The notes under the pieces are model-generated. The model saw only the letters and a program-made list of their open reading frames with translations, made no database searches and had not been told where the DNA came from. A stretch of DNA of 11,438 bases from Anaerolineae bacterium. Its GTDB lineage: Bacteria > Chloroflexota > Anaerolineae > UBA4142. Location: positions 1 through 11,438 of the forward strand of contig JAOACU010000071.1 in the NCBI GenBank assembly GCA_026417715.1. Reading direction: 5' to 3'. Positions 5,332 to 11,438 of the stretch are shown here, piece after piece (positions within the stretch are counted from its first letter, which is position 1; every line of letters starts with the position of its first letter). Made by a program: the position numbers and the translations under genes.

Positions 5332-5360
5332 TTGGCAACGCTTGGCGCTTGTGCTACAAT
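5332..5360 (+). promoter_or_regulatory. Promoter of the DUF255-family gene
   Basis: TTGGCA (5332-5337), a 17-nt spacer and TACAAT (5355-5360), preceded by TG one base upstream (TGCTACAAT), make a good extended -10 promoter. The start point would be near 5367, giving a 5' leader of about 20 nt with AAAGGAGA (5375-5382) before the ATG at 5388. Confidence 0.75.
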
Positions 5361-5387
5361 CGCACCAATTTACAAAAGGAGAAACGT

Positions 5388-7412
5388 ATGCCCAATCGTT
5401 TGATTCACGAAACGAGTCCATATCTCTTGCAACACGCGCATAATCCTGTGGATTGGTATCCTTGGGGTGAAGAAGCATTGCAACGCGCGCGCCGCGAAGA
5501 CAAGCCCATCTTTTTGAGCATCGGTTATGCGGCGTGTCATTGGTGTCATGTGATGGAACACGAATCGTTCGAGGATGCCACGACTGCCGCGCTGCTGAAC
5601 GAGCATTTCGTTTCCATCAAAGTAGATCGCGAAGAGCGTCCTGACCTTGATTCGATTTATATGAACGCCGTGGTCGCAATGACGGGACAAGGCGGCTGGC
5701 CCCTCAGTGTCTTTCTCACGCCTACGGGCGCGCCGTTCTTTGGTGGCACCTATTTTCCCAACCGCCGACGTTACCACTTACCGGCTTTTACCGATGTCCT
5801 GCGCGCGGTCATCGAGGCATGGCAAAATCGCCGTGAACAAATCGAAGCGGCGGGTGCGCGCTTGATACAAGCACTCGAGTCCAACACGTGGCACAGTGAT
5901 ACAATACTCGATGAGCGCATCCTCATCCAAGCACTTGCGAGCATCCAAACACCTTTCGATTGGACGAACGGCGGTTGGGGCGATGCGCCCAAATTTCCAC
6001 AACCGATGACGCTCGATTTTTTGATGCGGCGATACTATGCCACGCGTGACCCGCTAATCCTGAAAATGATCACAACGACGCTCGACCGTATGGCACGCGG
6101 CGGTATGTATGATCAACTCGGCGGCGGGTTTCATCGTTACGCCACCGATGCGATTTGGCTGGTGCCGCACTTTGAAAAAATGTTGTACGACAATGCGCAA
6201 CTCGCGCGCGTGTACTTGCAAGCATGGCAAATCACGCGTAACGATTTTTATCGCCGCATCGCCGAGCAAACACTCGATTACGTAGCGCGCGAAATGACGC
6301 ATCCGCAAGGCGGATTCTTCTCGACGCAAGACGCGGATTCCGACGGTGAAGAGGGCAAGTTCTACGTGTGGACGCGCGCAGAAATTGACGCGGTGTTAGG
6401 AGACGATGCCACGCTTTTTGCCGATGCGTACGGCGTGACCGCGCGCGGCAATTGGGAAGGCAAGAATATTTTACACGTGACACGTGACCTTGACGTCATT
6501 GCCGCGCAACATCATCTCTCCGACGCGGAGGCATCCGCGCGCCTCGAGCGCGCGCGTCAAAAACTGTTCGCCGTGCGTGCTCTGCGTGTCCCGCCCGCGC
6601 GCGACGATAAAGTATTGACGGCGTGGAATGGCTTGATGCTCGCGGCGTTTGCGTATGCCGCGCGCATCTTGCAGCGCGACGACTATTGCGCGCTCGCCGA
6701 ACGCAACGCACACTTTGTTTTGAGTGAACTGCGCGACACGCGCGGGCGTTTGTATCGTTCGTGGAAAGATGGGGTGGCGCGTTTGAATGGTTATCTGGAG
6801 GATTACGCCAATCTTGCCGAAGGGCTACTCGTGCTCTACGAAACCACTTTTGACGCGCGCTGGTTCGTTGCCGCGCGCGAATTGACAGAGACGATGCTCG
6901 TCCATTTCAGCGATCCGCAGGGTGGCTTTTTCGATACGGCAGATGATCACGAAACGCTCATCGTGCGACCCAAAGATGTGCAAGACAATGCCACACCCTC
7001 AGGAAGCGCGATGGCAACGTTGGTGTTGTTGAAACTCGCGGCGTTCACTGGCGAGAGTCGTTACGCGGATGCTGCCCAACGCGCGCTAGCCAGTGTTTCG
7101 CAACTCGTGACACGCGCGCCGTTAGGTTTTGCCCACTGGCTATGCGCACTCGATTTTGCTCTGGCGCGTCCAAAAGAGATTGCTATCATCGGTACGCCAG
7201 AGACAAGTCGCAATCTGTTAGCCATAGTGCAACGCGAGTATCGCCCCAATCAGGTGGTTGCACTGGGGATGTCCGAAGAATCGTCACCGATTCCGTTGTT
7301 GCGTCATCGTCCACAAATGAATGGACGCGCAACGGCGTACGTATGTCGAAATTTCACTTGTCAGCAACCTGTGACCGAACCCGAAATATTCGCGGAACAA
7401 CTCGACGAATGA
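5388..7412 (+). CDS. DUF255/YyaL-family thioredoxin-domain protein
   Basis: The 674-residue protein matches the family of bacterial YyaL and animal spermatogenesis-associated protein 20. The N-terminal thioredoxin-like domain carries HNPVDWYPW (18-26) and the redox motif CHWC (50-53) inside ACHWCHVMEHESF. VDREERPDLD (79-88) and GQGGWPLSVF (100-109) follow, all family signatures. The remainder (from about 200 on) is an all-alpha barrel like six-hairpin glycosidases, with YDQLGGGFHRYATD and VPHFEKMLYDNAQLA. No signal peptide is seen, so it is cytoplasmic. The reaction is not established for the family. The ATG at 5388 has AAAGGAGA five nt upstream; an in-frame extension to 5349 would begin upstream of the predicted transcript start. 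It is monocistronic and converges on the CHR gene. Confidence 0.93.
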   Translation: MPNRLIHETSPYLLQHAHNPVDWYPWGEEALQRARREDKPIFLSIGYAACHWCHVMEHESFEDATTAALLNEHFVSIKVDREERPDLDSIYMNAVVAMTGQGGWPLSVFLTPTGAPFFGGTYFPNRRRYHLPAFTDVLRAVIEAWQNRREQIEAAGARLIQALESNTWHSDTILDERILIQALASIQTPFDWTNGGWGDAPKFPQPMTLDFLMRRYYATRDPLILKMITTTLDRMARGGMYDQLGGGFHRYATDAIWLVPHFEKMLYDNAQLARVYLQAWQITRNDFYRRIAEQTLDYVAREMTHPQGGFFSTQDADSDGEEGKFYVWTRAEIDAVLGDDATLFADAYGVTARGNWEGKNILHVTRDLDVIAAQHHLSDAEASARLERARQKLFAVRALRVPPARDDKVLTAWNGLMLAAFAYAARILQRDDYCALAERNAHFVLSELRDTRGRLYRSWKDGVARLNGYLEDYANLAEGLLVLYETTFDARWFVAARELTETMLVHFSDPQGGFFDTADDHETLIVRPKDVQDNATPSGSAMATLVLLKLAAFTGESRYADAAQRALASVSQLVTRAPLGFAHWLCALDFALARPKEIAIIGTPETSRNLLAIVQREYRPNQVVALGMSEESSPIPLLRHRPQMNGRATAYVCRNFTCQQPVTEPEIFAEQLDE

Positions 7413-7453
7413 CCAATCAATGAGCCAATGAGCCAATGCACCAATGAACCAAA
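7413..7453. repeat. 8-bp tandem repeat right after the DUF255 stop
   Basis: Directly after the TGA the sequence shows repeats of ATGAGCCA, ATGAGCCA, ATGCACCA, ATGAACCA (about 7419-7450), an 8-bp period with unit-to-unit variation, preceded by a partial copy. The array is non-coding and not palindromic. It differs in period from the 7-bp units nearby. Confidence 0.65.
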
Positions 7454-7459
7454 GGTAGA

Positions 7460-7528
7460 ATTTTCGATTTTAGATTTGCGATTGGCGATTGAGGTACAAT
7501 CGGCAATCCAAAATCTGCAATCGAAAAT
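7460..7528. repeat. Imperfect hairpin of 7-bp units between convergent genes
   Basis: Arms 7460-7491 and 7497-7528 are inverted 32-nt copies with five mismatches and the loop AGGTA. The units (GATTTTA, GATTTGC, GATTGGC and complements) place it in the same family as the hairpins at 1195-1269 and 1957-2011. It lies between the 3' ends of the convergent DUF255 and CHR genes, where it could act as a bidirectional mRNA end structure. It lacks a U-tract. Confidence 0.8.
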
Positions 7529-7538
7529 CAGCGATCAT

Positions 7539-7559
7539 TCGTCCTTCGTCCTCCGTCTT
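7539..7559. repeat. 7-bp repeat, second family, after the CHR gene
   Basis: TCGTCCT, TCGTCCT and CCGTCTT stand in tandem (7539-7559), just beyond the 3' end of the CHR gene. They match the units at 3801-3814 in front of hisZ. Confidence 0.65.
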
Positions 7560-7562
7560 TGG

Positions 7563-8114
7563 TCAACGCGCATACACCAGCGCGCCAAAAATCGTCGCGG
7601 CAACGATCAAGATGATGGGATGAATGTCAATCCATACCAAGAGTGCGAATGAAATCAGCGCAATCAAAAACGCATCCACTTTGAGTGGTTGCGGCACGAC
7701 CGTCCACGCCGTGTACGCCAAGAGTGCCACAATCACCGGCTTGACGGCTTGGAGCGCGCCTTTGACTTGCGGATAATCTTTGAATTGCAAAAATCCAATT
7801 CCCAAGATGAGCATCATAATAAACGACGGCACGACCATTCCCAACACACCGCTAATCGCACCGAGTAGCGCGATCACCGAATTGTGCGTCGCCTCCATCA
7901 GCACCTTGTAGCCGATGTACGCCGACATCTTGGTTGCAATGGGACCGGGCAACGCGTTACCCATTGCTAATGCCGCTGCGAATTCTTCGGCGGTCATCCA
8001 TTTCGCGCCAACGGCTTCTTTTTGAATCAACGGAATAACCGAAGGTCCACCCCCATACCCAAAAATTCCGACGCGTGCCATTGCCGCAAAGATTTCCCAC
8101 ATCAAAGTCCACAT
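7563..8114 (-). CDS. Short single-domain CHR-family (chromate-type) transporter
   Basis: The 183-residue membrane protein has one CHR domain, the family of ChrA chromate efflux proteins. Signatures are GIFGYGGGPSVIPLIQKEAV near the N-terminus and LPGPIATKMSAYIGY in the middle, followed by several hydrophobic helices. It resembles the half-size CHR proteins of Firmicutes, normally encoded as adjacent pairs that work together. Here no second CHR gene lies next to it: the upstream neighbour is the kinase/receiver gene and downstream is a convergent gene. The substrate is therefore uncertain; chromate or another oxyanion is only a family inference. The ATG at 8114 has AAGGAG nine nt upstream and follows the receiver stop by 17 nt, so it is probably in the same operon. 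Confidence 0.85.
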   Translation of the reverse strand: MWTLMWEIFAAMARVGIFGYGGGPSVIPLIQKEAVGAKWMTAEEFAAALAMGNALPGPIATKMSAYIGYKVLMEATHNSVIALLGAISGVLGMVVPSFIMMLILGIGFLQFKDYPQVKGALQAVKPVIVALLAYTAWTVVPQPLKVDAFLIALISFALLVWIDIHPIILIVAATIFGALVYAR

Positions 8115-8131
8115 TGTTTTTGGCTCCTTGG

Positions 8132-8503
8132 TTATGTTGTGCTTTCGGCTGTCATTGCATCTTCGATGAGACTGAGCAACAAAGAAACATCGAACGGTTT
8201 AGCAACGATTTGATCTACGCCCCGCGCGCGTAACTCGCTGAGTGTCAAATCAATGGGCCAGCCCGTGATCAAACCGACGCGCGCGCGCGGATTGAGTGTT
8301 TTGATTTCACGCGCCACGTCCCACCCCGACATTTCGGGCATTCCCAAATCGGTGAGCACTAAATCGAACTTGCCCGCTTTGAACGTGGCAATCCCTTCGC
8401 TACCACTCTCAGCGGTGCCGACATTATGCCCGTGCAATTTGAGCAATCGCGCCAAGAGACAGCACCGAGGGTTCGTTATCAATGACGAGAATGTTTGCTG
8501 CAC
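8132..8503 (-). pseudogene. Receiver domain remainder, out of frame with its kinase
   Basis: This frame holds most of a response-regulator receiver domain. From about residue 16 it reads LLARLLKLHGHNV, the phospho-acceptor D52 in LTDLGMP, T80 in LITGW and K102 in AKPF. The first strand and acidic pocket (NILVIDNE) are missing and lie in the overlapping kinase frame, so the domain is split between two frames. The only in-frame upstream start, a GTG at 8503, gives a first segment unlike any receiver. Restoring two bases near 8453-8462 joins the halves into one 511-residue kinase-receiver protein. The true state could be a recent mutation, a sequencing error or recoding. Confidence 0.75.
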
Positions 8504-9665
8504 GTGTAGTTGTCATAGGTGGTTTGATTCCTCTCCCTGCCGTTTTGGCGATGGGCAAAGTCAACGTAACGGTAGTGCCACGCCCCACTTTGCTTTCCAC
8601 CGACCAGGTGCCTTGAAATTGCTGAAGCGTCTTGGTAACGATGTGCCATCCCATTCCCAAATGTGGCGCACCCTTTGTTGTAAACGACGCTTTACCCAAC
8701 TGTGCGCGCGTCTCATCGGACATTCCAACGCCGTTGTCAACGATCGTGATGATGACGCGATCGCCCTTGCGTTCGGTACGCAAGGTGATCAAGCCGCCGT
8801 TGGGGAGTGCTTCGACGGCGTTCAGAATCAACGCCACGAAAACTTGACGCAAGGCGGAGGCGGTGATCTGCGCGGGAGGCACATCGGCAAAATCCTTGAC
8901 CACATCAATCACCACACCGCGCGCTTCGGCTTGGTCACGCCACATAAAGCGAGTGAGTTCTGCCGCGTCGCGTAGTAACGCGTTTACATCGGCGATTGTG
9001 TTTGTCGTTTCCGCGCTTTGCAAATAATCTTGCAAGCGACGCACCATTCGCGCGCCCACAGCGGCAGTGTTTTGAATTGCCTCGAGTTCCTCGCGCATTC
9101 CCGCGTCGCTGGTCTGGGCGAGTAGCAACTGCGTGCGCCCTAAAATCGCCGCGAGCAAATTGTTGAGCGCGTGCGCCGCGCCGCCCGTCAGTTGTCCTAC
9201 CGTGTGTGTGGCTACCCGATCCACCCAACGTTCGGGCGCGACGGTGAGATACGCCGCACTCGTCACCGTCACCAGCGCATCGAACGCCGCGCTCAACGCA
9301 TCGAGCAACAAGGGCAGGTGTGGCGCATCGTCGTACGCGCGCAGGACAAAGGGCAAGAGCGCGCGCTGACTGTCGCGCACAAGTTGCAGCGCGGTGTCGT
9401 ACTCGACGCGCGCGCGCGCCGCTTCGATGCCCCATGTGCCGAACGCGGTGTACGCCTCGCGCAGGTTGGCTTGTTTCAACGCGCTAAAGAACGCGCGAAA
9501 CGCTTCTTCAAAGGCAGTCGGCGGTGCCTGCGTCGCGCGATAGATTTCATTCCACGCGCGGAACATCTCGTTCGCGAAAGGTTCGCTACGCACAGCGAAT
9601 TCGGTCAATACGCTCAAATGATCGTGCGTTTGGTCTGTGATTTGATCAAGAATGTGATCTAGCAA
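8424..9665 (-). CDS. Soluble hybrid histidine kinase, frameshifted in its receiver
   Basis: As read, the protein is 413 residues. It has a helical N-terminal region (1-145) without membrane segments, loosely like RsbRD-type sensory domains. A HisKA dimerisation segment follows, with phospho-accepting H165 in AAHALNNLL, and then a HATPase domain: N-box LNAVEA (281-286), G1 DNGVGM (310-315), a modified G2 HLGMGW (335-340) and GRGTTVTL (361-368). From M384 the frame enters a receiver domain (NILVIDNEPSV, D396) and breaks after about residue 403. It should sense an internal cue and pass phosphate to its own receiver. The start is a TTG at 9665 with a strong AGGAGG six nt upstream. That SD overlaps the stop of the preceding CAP gene. 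The output target is unknown; the CHR gene downstream is a candidate. Confidence 0.85.
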   Translation of the reverse strand: MLDHILDQITDQTHDHLSVLTEFAVRSEPFANEMFRAWNEIYRATQAPPTAFEEAFRAFFSALKQANLREAYTAFGTWGIEAARARVEYDTALQLVRDSQRALLPFVLRAYDDAPHLPLLLDALSAAFDALVTVTSAAYLTVAPERWVDRVATHTVGQLTGGAAHALNNLLAAILGRTQLLLAQTSDAGMREELEAIQNTAAVGARMVRRLQDYLQSAETTNTIADVNALLRDAAELTRFMWRDQAEARGVVIDVVKDFADVPPAQITASALRQVFVALILNAVEALPNGGLITLRTERKGDRVIITIVDNGVGMSDETRAQLGKASFTTKGAPHLGMGWHIVTKTLQQFQGTWSVESKVGRGTTVTLTLPIAKTAGRGIKPPMTTTRAANILVIDNEPSVLSLGAIAQIARA

Positions 9666-9678
9666 GGACTACCTCCTA
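9663..9678 (-). promoter_or_regulatory. TAGGAGG stop/SD overlap deciding a TTG start
   Basis: On the minus strand TAGGAGG (9678-9672) holds both the TAG stop of the LysM-CAP gene and the SD of the kinase gene. TTG (9665-9663) follows after six nt. This spacing fixes the kinase start and suggests translational coupling. Confidence 0.8.
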
Positions 9679-10440
9679 ATCGGCAAACACCTGTGTTGCC
9701 ACGATACGTCGTCCATCCTTGCTGACGGCTAGTGCCACGCCAGTACGACGATAGTGCCCGTTGAAAATGTTGGCGCGATGTTCTGGACTGTTCAACCATC
9801 CTTTGACGAATTCGTTTGCCAACTCGTGCGCGCCATAGCGCGCGGCAACAGTCAGCCAAGGCGGTACCCAACCTGCATCATTTTTGACTTCGGCGATATT
9901 TTCTCCGGCATAACGATAAGTGAACTTGGCGGCTTGCAAATAACGCAACAACGGCTCTTGCCCTGTGGCTGGATCATAGTGACTGAAATACGCGCGCGTG
10001 ATCATATCTTCACTGCGCTCTTTGGCGATGCGTATCAAAGTGACATCGGGACGCAGTAACAGCAAGCCCCGCTGTGCACGCGCCGCATTGATTTGTTCGA
10101 TGATCTCTTGTGCCACCTCGTTGGCATCAAAACGCGGCGTCACGCTGACATCGGCAGTGCCACTGGTGGCGGTGGTCACACGCAACTGCCAGCCCGCGCG
10201 TAACGATGACGGATCGCGCGCCAACGACGGATACGTATCACGGTTCAGCGCGATCAATTGTTCGACGGTCATTCCATAGCGCAAGGCGATGTGACTCAGC
10301 GTATCACCGGGCTGAACGACATAGATGGCATATTCGATTGTCGGCGTTGGTGCAGAACTCACCCACGCCGCGGGGATGACTGTGCACGCGTTTGTGGTCA
10401 GAGCCAACAGTAGGCACAGCAACAAGGTTCGACGCCACAT
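9676..10440 (-). CDS. Secreted LysM-CAP domain protein
   Basis: The 254-residue protein begins with a signal sequence ending at C19 (TNAC). It is possibly a lipoprotein, although T16 is unusual at the -3 position of a lipobox. A LysM domain (about 38-88: YVVQPGDTLSHIALRYGMTVEQLIALN) should bind peptidoglycan or related glycans. A CAP/SCP domain (about 109-252) follows, with the cavity residues H154 in YFSHYD, E180 in AGENIAE and H221 in SPEHR. CAP domains of bacteria resemble YkwD; their activity is not settled. It starts four nt after the stop of another CAP gene and its own stop overlaps the SD of the kinase gene, so all three look co-translated. Confidence 0.92.
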   Translation of the reverse strand: MWRRTLLLCLLLALTTNACTVIPAAWVSSAPTPTIEYAIYVVQPGDTLSHIALRYGMTVEQLIALNRDTYPSLARDPSSLRAGWQLRVTTATSGTADVSVTPRFDANEVAQEIIEQINAARAQRGLLLLRPDVTLIRIAKERSEDMITRAYFSHYDPATGQEPLLRYLQAAKFTYRYAGENIAEVKNDAGWVPPWLTVAARYGAHELANEFVKGWLNSPEHRANIFNGHYRRTGVALAVSKDGRRIVATQVFAD

Positions 10441-10444
10441 CGTC

Positions 10445-11438
10445 TCATCGTCCCGCCGAGTACCACGTGCGAATCAACACGAGCGAAACGAGTGTAACTG
10501 CCAGTATTCCCAGACCATCCATTCGCGTTTCTTGCGAACGTCCTTCGGCTAACGTCGGTGTCGGCATCGGTGTTTCGGTGGGTAACATCGTTGGTTCGGG
10601 AGTCGCGGTAGGTGTGAACGTCGCGGTGGGTGTTGGTGTATCGGTCGGTAGCACAGTCGGTGCTAGTGTTGGCAACAAGGTGGAACGCGTTGCCACGCGC
10701 GTTGATGTCGCGGTTGCCAAGACGCGCGTCGCAGTGACGTTCGTTGTGCGCACGAGAATCGAAGCGCTGGCAATCGCGGTGCGTCCTTTGGCATCGCGAT
10801 ATTTCACGTACACCGTTTGCACACCGTTGGACGATGCAAGTGTCCAATGGATTTTCGTGGCGAAAGATTGCCACACTGCTCCGGCGAAATCCGATGTGTT
10901 GGCGATTTGCACTTGCACGGGACGACCAATCGCATCGCCATCGCCGTTGGGAGTTACTTCTTCACTGGTCAGCGTGAGTTGCACTTCGGGTGATGTTGTT
11001 TCTGTGGCGCCATCGTTGATGAAGATGGGCAAGACGTTGGGTTGCGCGCCAAAATTCACCACGTAAATCGTGTGACCACTTGGCACTGTGGCAATGCCAA
11101 TCCCCATTTCGCGCAAAACCGGATGCAAGATGTTGTTGCGATGTGGCGCGCTGTCCATCCACATTGCTACTGCGTCTGCCACGTTGCGAAAGTGCGCCCA
11201 GTTTTCTCCCACGCGATAGCCCCAACTGTATTTGCCATAGCCCGCGCGCGCGATGCGCTCCGTCGCCGTCGAACCATCCGAGCCGATGTGACCAAAGTTG
11301 CGATTGCGCGCAATATCGTCCGCGTGTCCTTGCGCGGCGGCAGTGAGTTTGGGATTCAGCGCGAGTGGCGCCAGCCCGCGCGCAATCCGTTCGCGATTGA
11401 GTCGCGTCGCGAGATCCGTGACCGCATCGGTTTGCGCG
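10445..11438 (-). CDS. Secreted CAP-domain protein with Thr/Pro stalk, N-terminus off window
   Basis: The frame is open to the right window edge (330 codons visible), so the N-terminus and start are missing. The visible part opens with a CAP/SCP domain: LNRERIARGLAPL, FGHIGSDG, VGENWAH and SAPHRNNIL provide the typical His, Glu and His residues. An Ig-like beta domain follows (through TVYVKYRDAKGR). Then comes a Thr/Pro-rich stalk of about 60 residues (TPTATFTPTATPEPT and similar) and a C-terminal membrane helix (LGILAVTLVSLVLI). This layout presents the CAP domain on the cell surface. Tandem arrangement with the LysM-CAP gene suggests related or complementary wall-associated roles. Confidence 0.9.
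   Translation of the reverse strand, partial: AQTDAVTDLATRLNRERIARGLAPLALNPKLTAAAQGHADDIARNRNFGHIGSDGSTATERIARAGYGKYSWGYRVGENWAHFRNVADAVAMWMDSAPHRNNILHPVLREMGIGIATVPSGHTIYVVNFGAQPNVLPIFINDGATETTSPEVQLTLTSEEVTPNGDGDAIGRPVQVQIANTSDFAGAVWQSFATKIHWTLASSNGVQTVYVKYRDAKGRTAIASASILVRTTNVTATRVLATATSTRVATRSTLLPTLAPTVLPTDTPTPTATFTPTATPEPTMLPTETPMPTPTLAEGRSQETRMDGLGILAVTLVSLVLIRTWYSAGR

Noticed and set aside
7413..7559. CRISPR array
   Set aside because: Units are 7-8 bp without spacers and no cas genes are present.
8132..8503. Separate stand-alone response regulator starting at GTG 8503
   Set aside because: Its first 15 residues lack the receiver's first strand and acidic pocket, which are in the overlapping kinase frame; a frameshift explains both.
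9171..9662. Plus-strand open frame opposite the kinase
   Set aside because: Arg-rich shadow of the kinase codons, no SD and no recognisable domain.

Overview
The window looks like a piece of a chromosome from a free-living bacterium, most likely Chloroflexota (Anaerolineae-like). This assignment is an inference. It rests on a short-form HisG paired with HisZ, secreted CAP proteins with Thr/Pro-rich stalks, frequent CGCG runs in genes, and intergenic spacers packed with short-period palindromic repeats. No rRNA, tRNA, transposase, phage gene or CRISPR array was seen.

Left part (1-3993, minus strand): a histidine biosynthesis operon read right to left, hisZ, hisG, a PHP-domain phosphatase gene and hisD (its 3' end is cut off by the window). 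A consensus promoter, an 18-codon leader peptide with three consecutive His codons, mutually exclusive RNA helices and an intrinsic terminator precede hisZ. This is a strong candidate for a ribosome-mediated histidine attenuator, and its leader peptide would be translated from an almost leaderless transcript. HisZ and HisG should together form the ATP phosphoribosyltransferase. The PHP protein is a candidate histidinol-phosphatase, and HisD makes the last two oxidations. The spacers on both sides of the PHP gene are large hairpins made of 7-bp units. hisD itself carries a 7-bp array interrupted by a 24-bp in-frame insert.

Middle (3990-5387): a minus-strand gene for an exported, Cys-containing, CBM9/DOMON-like protein with a C-terminal membrane anchor. 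Its leader holds an intrinsic terminator and a possible pseudoknot overlapping it. The rest of this intergenic region contains several different palindromes.

Right part: a plus-strand DUF255/YyaL-type thioredoxin-domain gene (5388-7412) has its own promoter. Converging on it is a minus-strand operon (11438 to 7563): two CAP-superfamily secreted proteins, a soluble histidine kinase fused to a receiver domain but split by an apparent 2-bp frameshift, and a single short CHR-family (chromate-type) transporter. Tight spacing and stop/SD overlaps suggest these four are co-transcribed.
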